Assembly (NCBI GenBank): GCA_015680685.1
Contig: MNCI01030164.1
Location: forward strand, 814,459-878,458
DNA length: 64,000 nucleotides
DNA from: Gnetum montanum
Lineage: Eukaryota; Streptophyta; Gnetopsida; Gnetales; Gnetaceae
Reading direction: 5' to 3'
A model generated the notes under the pieces. The model did not search any database and was not told the origin of the DNA. It saw only the letters and a list, made by a program, of their open reading frames with translations. A program made the translations under genes and the position numbers. Shown here in pieces: positions 37,061 through 49,300 of this stretch (the stretch's first letter is position 1; each line of letters begins with the position of its first letter).

Positions 37061-38049
37061 GAGGATGTTACTTATTTACTAATAATAAGGTGGAAGAGGT
37101 GGTGTCTTTTGTATTACTTACAAATATTCTTCTTGGTTCTATTTTTAAACATAGATTTTGTTAGAGTTTTGTGACAACTTTAATATATTTAAGGATCTTA
37201 TGGTTAAGAACTTAACCTCATAACTCCTCAACTTATTCTTTCATAACATAATTAGTAATTAAAGTTATTTTAGTAATTAAAGTTATTTATGAACATGATA
37301 GATTATAATTTACAATAATGATTTTTGGACTTGTGATAGAAACTATAAACATCCTTGGTCAACTTGTGCACAAACTTTGCATACAACTTAGGTACACTTC
37401 TTTGTAGCTTTTTCTTTTCTCCAACGAAGCTTTTCAAGTGATCTTTGCTTCATATTTAAAAAATTGGATTAGGCTTAAGCTTGGCTCAACTTGTGAACCT
37501 TCTCTTCCTCTTTAGAAAACTGGATTCTCACTCACTTTTGAGTCTAGTTGGCACATTCACTCCTTTGGAAAAGGATGCTCAATTACACCTTTGACTATTC
37601 AATTATGATGTTCATCACAAGTTACTATGGTTGGTCATCATAACTTCTTCATCTTTACTTCTTATGTTGCTCAATCATTCATTATTTTAAATTTCTTTTT
37701 CTTCTTCTTCTCTAAATTACAACTATCTTTGTAGTCTACTTATTCTTCTTACTCACATATTTTATCTTCTCATGGTTACACACTTTCCACACTACCTAAC
37801 TTTAATCATACTTGCTCTTTATTTCATAAGCAAGGTTATGATGGTTCACAATTTATTGCAAATAGTTACAAATCAACATAGAAGTTTAAAAATTACCATA
37901 TAGGGTTACAAAACTAATAATTGTGTATTATGATTGACTTAAATTCTAATAGATGTTTGGATTCATTTGAATGTTTTTGGTTTGATTTTTAGTATCTACA
38001 ATATATATGTTTCATATTATTCCAAAAAAAGAGCTTTATATTAGTGTTA
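37061..38049. other. Intergenic, no gene recognised
   Basis: AT-rich. A 17-bp direct repeat (AGTAATTAAAGTTATTT) occurs at about 37253-37290. No coding signal. Confidence 0.4.
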
Positions 38050-39231
38050 GCTTAATAATGATCTTCTTCATGTTGCTTAGTTGATTTGTGGATATTTTAG
38101 TGTTAGAAAATGCCTTTGGTAAATTAAGAGGGATGCTTTTTACTTTCAATAAGATTAATGAATAGTTGATCTCCTTTTGAAATAAGCTTACACTTTTAGA
38201 TCCTAATGTTGGTGGCAATCATAAAGGTCCAATTTGATTCACTTGATTTAACTATAAAGTTGGCTTGCTAAAATTTTTTCACAAATTTAATAGAGCTTAT
38301 CTCTCTACTTCCCTTAATGTATGCTTTATGTATGAGTACAACTTATTTGATCAAGCACATCTAGAATGCAATTTGTCAGAACAACTTCCTATCAAGTTCT
38401 CTATTTAAAGGATAGGCTATGTTGATCTTTGGTCTAAACTTTTTATTATTAATATTTCTTTTTGTGCAATAAAAATTTTTAGATGTCTTTTTGTCATAGT
38501 TGGAACTTGGTTCAATGCCTATGAATTTTTATGCCTTCATTGAATGATGGAAAAACATTATTGTCTACATTGTTAAATTTTTAAGATATTTTGGTAAATG
38601 CTCACTAAAAAGTTTCAAGTTGTTACCCTTGAAACTAGACATAAAATTTATCTCATATCCCTCATAATGAAAGTATTTAATAATAACTTGATAGCCTCCA
38701 ATAGTCGCAACAAATTTTGAAGATCAAAAAACTAAAGGTGATTTACTTAAGAATCAATTATTTTGGTTAAATATAAAGAATTGAGCCTCAAAAGAATTCA
38801 TCAAGTTTTTAAAAGCCCCTACAATAAGTTATCAAATAAAATGAAATTCATGTTAATAGTGAGATTCTCTCTACTTTTATAGATATTTCAAATGCTTTTT
38901 TAATCATTATTCATATGTATTTATTTCACAATATATTGATCAAGAGGCTTTAAACTTTATTTATCTATGAATCCCACTTATTCTTACTCCATTTTGTAAA
39001 AGGATGACATGTTAACTATGTAAGATTTTAAAGAAGTTTTAGTTTCCACAATTAATAGAAAATCTACTTTGTGATTTTTATAAAAAAAATTTAGGATGAT
39101 ATTGATATAGAGTTTTTCAACATGTATAAGGAAGCTCTTTGTAAAGGTTCTTTTGGTCAAATGATTACTTAATGAAGGTATGATAAAACTTATATTGAAA
39201 TCAAGTGATAGATTTGAGATTAGTAATTTGT
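38050..39231 (+). pseudogene. L1-type LINE, part 1 (endonuclease end and start of RT)
   Basis: Plus strand, heavily decayed. About 38200-38410 looks like the end of an apurinic endonuclease (GGNHKGPI, LFDQAHLECNLSEQLPIKFSI). About 39090-39230 reads DDIDIEFFNMYKEALCKGSFGQ, then EGMIKLILKSSDRFEISNL, the first RT block of L1-type LINEs (FFxxxYxxxLxxGxLG...xGxIxLIPKxGDxxxIxNWRPI). It breaks exactly after ISNL, where a foldback element begins, and continues at 40590. Confidence 0.6.
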
Positions 39232-40514
39232 AGCCACTTAAAAAAGGTTAGGCTATCACCCATCCATTAACCTTTCTAGGACCCCTCCTTGGTAGAATAA
39301 GCATTAAGCCTCTATGTAATGATCTTTTGGATACTTATTTCTTAAGTTGAAATACATGGATTTGGGCTTGGATAGAACCACTTAAAGAGGTTAGGCTTTC
39401 TAATGAGCAACATGTACCCCTATGCCCAACCATATGAACCACAAGTGTTTATGCATGATTCGGTCAAATTTCATGGATGGGACTAGTTGTGGCATCTAGA
39501 TTGTTAAGCATTGATCACAAGACGTTATCTTCCACTTAAACTAGTGATAGCTTTGTCATGTATGGTTTAGTCCAAAGTGATGCATATGATAGTTGATGTT
39601 GTTTCAAATTTATGCTACTCCTAATGATAATAAAGAAACCAATTATTTAATCTAATTAATAATAGAAAAATAAAGTCTAAACTAGCCTATGGACAATGAG
39701 TGTCCATTCCCAACTTGTCATATATGTCCTGAATCCACGTATCCACTACTAGGATTACTAAGCATTATGCTACTAGGCAAACCAAGTAATAATGCTACTG
39801 GGACTACCAAGTGAATATGTGTTTACACTTGAAATTGGTTGTGCTCATTCTGCCAATTGATTAATATACATGAAAACATAAATATTGACTAAGTACATTA
39901 AGAGTAGATTGCATGAAAAGTAAACTTAATCTAAGTCAAAGTACTGCAATGAATAGGAATCAATCTCGATCTTATTACCATTCATGGAATGTGTTCAAGT
40001 ACATTGCCACTCAAATAAGACATTGTACAACTAACTCAGATCAACACTGCGGGCACTCACTGATTGTTCTCTAAGATTATGAAATAAAACTGCAAGGGTT
40101 TGGCTACTCTATTGACAAAAAGGTGTCAAATACATAGTGGGTGCATGTGTATTTATAGGCACATCTATGAAATACAACGTAGCTGTGATATCACATCTAC
40201 GAAATCATAGATGCAATGTAGCATCTACGATGTAGTAGCCAACTGAGAGGTACCGATAAGGATGCTATAATGCAGATGCGATGTAGCATCTATGATATCT
40301 CGGCCAATTGATGCTTCATCACTTTTTCTCATTCATTGATCCTCCTAAGAGCCCTCTTAGTAAGATGAGCATTGAGGCTCTAAGTGATGATTCTTAATTA
40401 GCAACCAATTACTCTGTTAATGATCATCACCTAAATGCTTGATGCTCATCCTCTCAAGGTGGGGTCTTAGAAGGGTAGTGGATAAGAAAAAGCCTAAACT
40501 CTTTTTGAGGGGCT
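39232..40514. mobile_element. Foldback/MITE-like element inserted in the LINE and split by a solo LTR
   Basis: Terminal inverted repeats of about 93 bp: 39232-39324 pairs with the reverse complement of 40422-40514 (about three quarters of positions by eye, e.g. GATCATYACMTA, AAGGWGGGGTC, AGCCTAAMCT). A direct partial copy of the left end also lies at about 40340-40405, so the right end can fold on itself. Without the solo LTR the element is about 360 bp, with no coding capacity. It interrupts the LINE RT between ISNL and PISLSNVNYKII. A Mutator- or foldback-type origin is possible; the target duplication is not clear. Confidence 0.5.
39401..40321 (-). repeat. Solo LTR (Athila-like)
   Basis: 921 bp. 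On the minus strand it runs from TGATGAAGC (like LTR 1) to GTTGCTCATTA. TATA on the minus strand is near 40148-40157, with GATATC-type boxes at about 40190-40300. No PBS, gag or second LTR adjoins it. Flanks are CTTTC (39396-39400) and CTTTT (40322-40326), a 4-of-5 target duplication, so internal sequence was lost by LTR-LTR recombination. Confidence 0.75.
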
Positions 40515-40589
40515 TTGCCTAGGCTTTAACCTAAGTCTTATGACTTAAGAAACAAACATCTTACCATTAATACAAGTGGTGGTCTCTAA

Positions 40590-40895
40590 CCTATTTCTCT
40601 ATCAAATGTTAATTATAAAATTATTACTAAGAAATTTACATTAAAATTTTGAAGCTACCTACCTCAATTAGTTAATTTAGAATAAATAAGTTATGTTCTA
40701 GGTATATTTATCTTAGATAATGTTTTACAATTGCAAAGTTCATGACTTTGGCTATGGAATCTTATCAAGATATTGTTCTTCTTAAATTAGATTATGCAAA
40801 AGCTTATGACAAGATGGAATACCCTTATGTATTGATTATGTTGTAAAATTTAGGCTTGAATTCTTCTTTTTATGTCTCATGTTAGAATGCTATTT
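40590..40895 (+). pseudogene. L1-type LINE, part 2 (RT continuation)
   Basis: Continues the LINE with PISLSNVNYKIITKK, then a stretch with stops, then LAMESYQDIVLLKLDYAKAY and DKMEYPYVLIML. LDxxKAYDxxxW is the RT block carrying the first catalytic Asp. Stops before and after show decay. Strand and order agree with part 1. Confidence 0.65.
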
Positions 40896-40904
40896 TCTAA
40901 TGCT

Positions 40905-41145
40905 AGAAAAATGATGCATTAGCATAGTGGTAAGTCTCTTGATTTAAAAGATCTGAGTCATGGGTTCAGTTCTAGTGGGTAATGCTAAATTATATATCTT
41001 GAGGTATATCTATGTTACATTTATATTCTGGTGGGTGAATAAACAAAGATCTAGTTCTTCATAGAGGCAAATGACAAAAAAGAACTTATGTAGCTGACCC
41101 CATTTTATTTAAACAAGGCTAGGATAATGATGATGATGATGCTAT
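40905..41145 (+). mobile_element. tRNA-derived SINE with an RTE LINE-like tail
   Basis: Internal Pol III promoter: A box TAGCATAGTGGTAAG at about 40920, B box GGTTCAGTTCT at 40963-40973. The 3' half (about 41038-41142) matches the 3' end of the RTE-type LINE in TNL intron 1, read on its strand (43745-43640): ACAAAGATCTAG, TTCTTCATAGA, AAAAAGAACTYATGTA, CTGACC. It ends in a (GAT)n tail rather than poly(A). It lies within or at the end of the L1-type LINE relic. Confidence 0.65.
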
Positions 41146-42109
41146 ATTTCATTTCATTTCTACTTAAAGATGACTTTACTAAAATTATATGACTTTGTAC
41201 ATATGTAATTTAATAAAATTAATTTTGGATGGCTTTTGGGCTTCTAATTTAATGAAAATGAACATATTAGTATTTTTACATAGCTTTGTACCCTAATTTT
41301 AAAAAAGAAACTTTCATAACTTACTAATTAAACATGTAAGACATGATCTTAAATTGACTTGAGCTTGTGATCATGTTCCATTGACGTTATAAGCGAAAAT
41401 GTCATACTATCTCTAATAGAAAGTGATCTTCAACACACCCATCTTAGGTCTCAAACAAAGAAATGAGATCATTTTTATAGTTGAGGGAATATGGATTTTG
41501 TTATATTTGAGATCATCACATCATGAAGATTCAAAGGTGTATGTCTCCTTTTGAGATAATGTTCCCATGCTTCTTTGAAACTTTACTTTAAACTAAAGAT
41601 ATAACATGACCTTTAAGTTCTATATAGAATTTAATCATGACTTTTAAACTTAAAATTAGAAATATGACTTTTAATCATAATATTTCAATATAAGAAAGAA
41701 AAGGAAACTAGGATTTAAATAGAAAGAAACATCAAGAAGAAACATCCATAGATATAACACAATTCATACCATAATAAAAAATCACAATCTAACATTTACT
41801 TTCATTACTTTAGTGCCTAGATCTTATACAAATTTGACATGGAAAAAGGTTTATTAAAACATTTTTCATTTTTACACTACTATCTTTTTCTATTTTATGT
41901 AGTATGATATCCTATTAAATTAACATAGCATGTCATATTGTCTACAAAAGTTATGTTGAGTCATGAGAGGGGATGGGCCTGGGCCTGGTTTTAGTATGCC
42001 ATGAGCTAGGATTAGTTGGTTTGAATGATTTCACACCATTGCTTTGTTGGAAATAGAATAATTTGGTTGGATGCCACTTTGAATCATGGCGGTGAAAAAA
42101 AACATAAGG
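41146..42109. other. Intergenic, no gene recognised
   Basis: AT-rich; no family motifs on either strand. Confidence 0.4.
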
Positions 42110-42727
42110 TTTCTTTTAATTCCTGCTATATATTTTTAAAATATTACATATTCCTTCAGCATAATCCCTGCTTTAGCTTGGACGCACTTCTGAAATCAAT
42201 GGGAATTTGGACCCACTTCAAAAATCAATGGCTTTAGAAAAGTTAAAGCTTTGCTGGGTGTAAATTTCTGTTCAGTGCATTCGCTTCTGCACTAAGGAAC
42301 CTTTTAGTTGTATTGTTTAAAGTAAAGTTGGGAAGAGCGTGGACTACTTTGGCAGAGATTCTTTCGTGCCGACCTCCTCCTTGTCGCGATGTAGCATATG
42401 GTGCAGACTTTTTTGACCAAAACACAATAAACACTGATCATCTTTGAAATTTCGTTCTGATTTCCTTTCGCCTTCTCCATCACAGGCAGTTGCACTTCTT
42501 CCTCTGCTCTGCTGTCAATATTTTGGACGATACATTGCTCTGCTGTGAGTTAGGTGAACTTCCTTACATCAAACAAGTGAGTCTGCATTGCATTGCAATA
42601 TTGCTGCTGCATAAGCGAAGTGTGTTGGTGCCAGTCATACACCTGCCTTTCTGTTGCTCTGTATCTGCCTTTGCTGCACGTGGGGGCAAATGTCTGAAAA
42701 CATGGTAAGCTGTTCAAGTATTGTTAT
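42110..42727 (+). promoter_or_regulatory. Presumed promoter/5' leader of the TNL gene
   Basis: Conserved between three copies (this one, 36290-36640, 36776-37060), which marks it as the gene's ancestral 5' region. An in-frame stop (TGA, 42695-42697) precedes the chosen ATG. A short upstream frame starts at ATG 42690 and overlaps the ATG at 42728, ending in the TGA at 42729-42731; it could reduce translation. No unambiguous TATA box is seen. Confidence 0.5.
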
Positions 42728-43365
42728 ATGATAATAAGAGCATTATTCGACTTGATAAAAAGATCATTATTCCAGAGAAGCCAAAAGCAGGAGGCAGAGG
42801 AGTATACAGACTCCCCAGCAACCAAAAGACGGGATCTGCAGCCTCAGCCTGGGCCTTCCTCAGATCTACTGCAGTCGGGTCTTGGGTCATCATATTCAAG
42901 TGGTGAGGGTTCTGTCAACAAGAAGCTCGATGTGTTCATCAGTTACAGAGGGCCTGATACAAAGTGCAACTTGGCTTATCCGATCTATTTCCTACTCCGG
43001 GAAAGAGGAGTTGAGGCGTTTCTGGACAGAGAAGAGTTGCAGAGTGGGGAGAGGTTCCCGGAGGCGATTGATAAAGCCATTGCATGTTCCAAAGTGGATG
43101 TGTGCATCCTTTCCAGTGGATTCGCAGAATCTGAGTGGTGTCTTAACGAGTTAGTGATGATGCTGGATAAATACGAAAGGGATACATCTACTCTGATTCC
43201 TATCTTCTATGATGTAAAACCTGCACAAGTCAAATATGTGACAGGAGCTTTTGGGCAGGGGTTTGAGAATTTACAAAGCAAAAACAGGAACTCCAGCGAA
43301 GACATTAAGCAATGGAGACGTGCTCTGGGCAAGATTGGAGATATCAGCGGATACGAAGGCAAAGG
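42728..43365 (+). CDS. TNL exon 1: leader and TIR domain
   Basis: 213 codons. A 66-residue N-terminal leader (Gln/Pro/Ser-rich, no signal peptide) precedes the TIR. The TIR carries KLDVFISYRGPDTK, FLDREELQSGERFPEAIDKAI, SEWCLNEL and PIFYDVKPAQVKYVTGAF in order. The ATG at 42728 is the first after an in-frame stop at 42695. Donor GGTAAGTG at 43366, phase 2. Confidence 0.85.
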
Positions 43366-46300
43366 GTAAGTGATGCTAACACGTTAATGTTTTAACTTGT
43401 TTCCGCGTATTTTTGTGAACTTTATTTTCCATACAAGTTTATTATCAGATATTGAAGCTTGCCGATGATCTACACACACATAACTCTATGACTCTACAAC
43501 TCAAAATTTAGGTTTATCCTTGGTATGTTTAAAATGCTTGCAATTAAACGCAGGCTATTTTCTTAATTCTTTTATAAATAGTAGATGAAAGTGGTGCATA
43601 TGGTATTTTAATTACATTAATAGTATTTTATAACTACATCATTATCATTGGTACATCCCAACAAAATAAGGTCAGTTACATGAGTTCTTTTTAACCATTC
43701 ATTTCTATGAAGAGCTAGATCTTTGTTTACTTACAGTTTTGTTAAATCATTTTCGATTATTGTTCATGTCTTCTTTAGTCTGCCTTTTTAGTGGCTTTCC
43801 TAGAGTGGTGATGCAATAACGTTTGTTTATAGACTCATTGTTTAATGTCCTTTGCACATGTCTAAACCATCTAAACCACCATTTTTGTAGCTTATGTAAA
43901 ATAGAAGCCACTCCAAGTTTTCCTTTGATATCTATTATGTAGTTATCTCTTCTAGTAACATTTAACATTCATCAAAGCATTTGCATTTCTATGAGATTGA
44001 TTTGTTGTTCATGCCTTGTTTATACTACTTAACATTTAACACCATATTAGATAGCATGCCTAATTGCTGTCATGTAATTTTTTTTAAATTTTATTAGTAT
44101 TATTTTATCATATAAAATGCCACTAGTCTATCTCCATTTTGACCATCATGCTTTAATTCTATTTCCTATATCTTTATCAGTTTCACCATTTAATTGGAAG
44201 ATTATCTAGGTAGTAGAAATGCCTCTAGTGAGAAAGTTTTTTTTCCTTGAATTGCCATTCCTATTTTACCATTGTTTATGCTATTATTAATATTGCATTC
44301 CATATATTTTGTCTTCTCCTAATTTTAAAACCTTTTGATTTGAGATCATATCTTGATTTTAGAAGTAATATTTTTTGGAGTTGTATCCACCAACACAATA
44401 TCATTTGTAAATAACATACACCAAGGGATTTCATCTTGTATTTCATTTGTTAATTCATCCATAATAATAGCAAATAAGTACGGGCTAAGTGCAAATCCTT
44501 GATGTAGATATACTATGACTAAACAATTAGATGTTTTTCCACAAGTTATTCTAATTTTAGTGGTAGCTCCTTTATGGATATCTTAAATTACTTTAATATA
44601 TTTATCATGAATGTTTTTCCTCCACAAGGTACACCAAATAATATTACTAGGCCCTTTGCCATATGTTTTTTCTATGTCAATGAAGATCACATGTAGCCTT
44701 TATCTATGTTTTCTGAATTTCTTCATCAATTGTCGTATCAAGAAAATAGTCTCTATAGTATATCTCTCTCACATAAATCCAAATTGATTTTCTAATACTA
44801 TTGATTCAATTCTAAGACATTGCTCTATGACTCTCTTGTAATGCTTCATTGTGTGACTCATTAGCTTGATCATTCTATAGTTTGTACAATTTTGTACGTC
44901 TCCTATTTTTATAAATGGGAATAATAAAGCTTTTTTTGTTTCCAATTTTTGGGTACTTCTTCATCCTTCAAAATTTTGTTAAGTAATTGTGTCACCCAAG
45001 AAACTCTTGTATGTCCTAATGCTTTTTAAGCTTTTCCATTTTTCATATTTGATAAGGTTGTCTTCATCTTAGAGAAGGAAAGTTCATTACCCAAACCAAA
45101 ATTTGGTTCTTTTTCTTGGGTGTCTTCTCTTAGGAACTTTTCATTTAATAATTCTTGAAAATAATTTTTACACCTATCCAAAATTCCATTGTCTTCTACT
45201 TGATACATTTGATACAAGTAATGTCCTTCCATTTCTTGTTTCTTATTTTTGTTAATTTATATATAGAATTTTCTCCTTTCTTTGTTCCTAATTTCTCATA
45301 AAAACTACCTAAACCTTTATGTTTCACTTTGGCTATTGCTACAGTTGCTTCATTTTTTGCAATTTTGTATATCAGCATGTTTTTTTGGCTACTGCTTTGC
45401 TGTCATTCGTCAGAGAATTTGTTCTTGTTTTAGATTGCATCTTGTACTTCATCACTCCACCACCATGTCTACTTTAATATGTATTTTCTTACCTTTTATT
45501 TTACCCAAAATGTTCTTTCCAATTTTATATATGCAACTTTCCATTTAACCCTAAATTAAATTTGTAGAACAATCCTAATTACAAAGGCATGAAGTAATAA
45601 ATAAAAAAACATATGCAGTGAAGGAAGTTTTTTCTCTCAATCCTTTCTATGGACATAATACTAATATTCTCTCGATCCTTTCTACGGACATAATATTAAT
45701 ATTCCACACTGTCCCATTTATGAGCATACAGACGTATCAAAATAAATATATGAATCTTTCATAAAAATTGGTTTTTAACCTTTTTCTTTCCACCGGTGAA
45801 TTTTTCTCAATCCTTTCCACGTACATAGTATTAATATTCAATATTGTCTCATTTATGAGCAAACAGAAATGTTTTAAAATAAATATATGCATCTTTCATA
45901 AAAATTGGTTTATAACGTTTTTCTTTCTACCAGTGAACATTGCAGGATCATTCTTAATAACCTTTTTCTTTCTACCAGTGACCATTGCAGGATCATTCTT
46001 AACAAAATATGTGAGCTTCTTGATGTTGGATCTGTGGCTACCTCCCAGAAAGTTCTTGGAATAAAGAAACAGTTGGTCAGTTCCCTTTGTAATATAATGA
46101 GATGTCGTGAAAATGGAAGAGGTGTGACATTAGTAGAAATAAGTGGTATTGGAGGCATTGGAAAAACCACATTTGCAAAAGAACTTTATAATAAGATTTG
46201 CTATGAATTTGAGAGGTGCTGCTTCATTGAAGACATAAATGGTCTGACAGAAAAACATGGTATAAATGAAGTCCACAAAGAGCTTCTTAAAAAACTTTTT

Positions 46301-49300
46301 GGACAGGATTCAAGTTCCTTTAGAATGGAAGGAAAGAAACATTTGATGAAAAAACTGCACGAAGCAGAAATTTTAGTAGTGTTTGACAATATTCACAGTA
46401 AAATTCCACTAAGTAAAGTGTTTGTTGAAGACAGTGTTTCTCTTAGTGAAAGGAGCATCATTATTGTAACTAGTAGGGAGGAGGGAGTTTTGAAGCATGA
46501 CCCTGAAGTTAAAGAATATTGTAAAAATTTGATCCCACTAAAAATAAAAACCCTAGACTTTAATACATCAAAGGGAATATTTTGCCATTGTGCATTTGGA
46601 AGGATTGATGATAGGCAGAATGAATTTAATGAGCTGATAGAAAAGATGGTTAAAAAATGTGATGGATTACCATTAGCATTGACTTTACTTGGTAGACATG
46701 TTTATAATAAAGAGATTAAATTCTGGGAAAATTTATTATGTTTCATGGAAGATTCTTTGTATAGTGAGGTGAAAGATAAGTTAAAATTTAGCTATGATAA
46801 TCTTGGAACTGAGATGGAAAAATGCTTGTTCTTAGATGTGGCCACTTTTTTCCGAGGAGAAAAAGAAAGCTCACTGGTTCATGTTCGACAACGCAATGAG
46901 GAAGATGGTAAATCAATTCAATATGCTCTTGATATGTTGAAGAGTAATCTTTTGATCCATGTATCATTTAATGGTGTTTTACATATGCATGATGTGCTGG
47001 TGGACTTGGGGAGAAGCATAGTTAAAGATGAAAATTTATGTCCTGGCCATCGTAGTCGCGTTTGGTATCCTTCTGACGTTAGACTTATGTTATCTCGTGA
47101 ACTGGTATGAGTGTCTTACCATTCTTAAGATGATATTTCCTTTGATTTTACAAGTTAGGTAATTATTTTCTTATTTGTTTTTTTCCTATTCTTATTCTTT
47201 ACATGTAAAAGGGATGATGTCGATTTCAGGGAACTGAAAAGGTGAAAGCATTAAGCTTAGTTTCAGGAGGCTCAGCCATATTGCATGAAGATCAATGTCC
47301 ATGGTCTGCTGATGTATTCAACAAATTATCATCTTTGGAAATCTTGATACTACATGGTCATTGTATTCAAGGTATTAGATTATTTAATTAATTATCAAGC
47401 AAACATGTGTTCTTTGATCACAAAGTTTTTAAGTCAAAGATGGTAATAAGGTTAGGTTTTATGTTTTTTTATAAATCTTAACCCAGGTGATTTTTCCAAG
47501 TTATCAAAGAGACTATTATGGTTGAGATGGACTAATTTTCCATACCTGGAGATTCCTCTAAAGCTCTGCATAAAACATCTCAGAGTCTTACAAGTAACTA
47601 GTGAAAATATGATTTGGTTACCAGAACATCCTCCACAGGTGGGACTTAATTATGCACTGTTATTAGTAATACAAATTGATTGTGATAATGTGTGTGCTAG
47701 ATTTTTAAAAATGCAATACACTTTTTAAAATTTATGTTGCAAAAGTTTTGTTGGTATTATATTGTTAGGAGAAAGGGATTTAAAGAGCCAAAGTTCTAGG
47801 CTTTTAGATAGATGCCTCAAATAATAATTAAATTCATTGATGCATGAATATAACATTTTTTCCTATAACATCTCTTAGAATAATTTGGAATATAGAGGAA
47901 AAATTAGTAGAATGCTATGTAATGTAGATGAAAAGGCTTAAATGAAGGACCTAATAAATAAAAGATTGACAAGTAGAATTATTGATTGCTATTAAAATCC
48001 TAATTCCTTAGGAACTATTAACTAGTTTCGCAAGCATATCTATAGAAAATCTTATAAAGTCAGAAGCATTTGTTGACATGGTCATCAAGTATAAGTAGTA
48101 GCTTATGGCAACTAGTTTTAATGTGAATCACTTCAAAAGCATTTTGTATTGAGGCAAAAAAACACCTTTTCCTCCCTTTGTTTGGATGAGCCTTACTCAA
48201 TAATCATGTCCTTATCCATATTGTATAGGAACTCATGTAGTTGAAAATTTTACGTTAGGGGTTTGATTCCAACAAGTAACACTAAGTTATAAAAGTACTA
48301 CTTAAGTTTCTTGTTTACTATGTCCTCAAGGTACAAATAGTCATCTAGATAGTTCTAATAATCCCCACCTTCCCCATATACTTGGAAGGGAAACATGAAA
48401 CTTGTAGAACATTTTATAGGTGTTCTCCAAAATGGAATTGATCTAATACAAAGGGGATGGTGATGGAGGCATTAAAGGATCAACATAAACTTCATCCTAC
48501 TTTTCTATGTTGAAATCAACAATCATTGGATCCTTCATGTTGTGATGTGTGTGGGTAACATCAACCAATTGATTGAAACATTCCAAACTATTGCCATTAT
48601 AATACCATTATACCATATACTAAGATATCATGGAAAGAGGGCAAGATGTTGAAACCTGAAATAATTCGACTACAGATAATTCCAAAGACATATAGCCAAT
48701 GCAATACATTAGAAGAATTATAAAGGAATATAATGATGTATTAACTATTTTTGCTTTTTAGTCTTATATGGGTAGCCACAATTGGGGCTATAATACTAAC
48801 TATGTGATTCAAACTAGTAACCTCCTACCTAGCAAGCTAATGAGCTAATCACTTGAGCTAGCTATCATTGACACCGAGGATTTGAGTAATTGTTGCATGA
48901 TTGAGCAAGATAGTGGTTGTTGAATTAACTAAGGTAAATAACAAAGTATTTATTCTCTTCTTTTTGAGATGATCATTAATTTTGACAAATGTGGCTACCT
49001 TTGTGATGCATCATAAGATAGACCAAGAACCTACAAGGGATAGATGGAAAATTCTTAGAGCATGCTAACTAGGGTATCCAAAAATTTCTTTATGCATTTG
49101 GTATTGTAGATGGCATATTGGACACCTACAAGAATTGGGTTTTATGGTGACATTTGTAGAAATGCATCAAAATGGAAATAAATGCCACATTTACCTAATG
49201 GTAGGATTTATATCAATAGTCACATTTAGTTGTTCCATCATAGCCTTAATAGTGACGTTTCATTGATGAAAAGTCACAAAGGAACATCATGGTATCTATA

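Noticed and set aside
40920-40975. Possible tRNA gene (A and B boxes)
   Set aside because: No acceptor stem or anticodon arm can be formed; the downstream LINE-like tail identifies a SINE.
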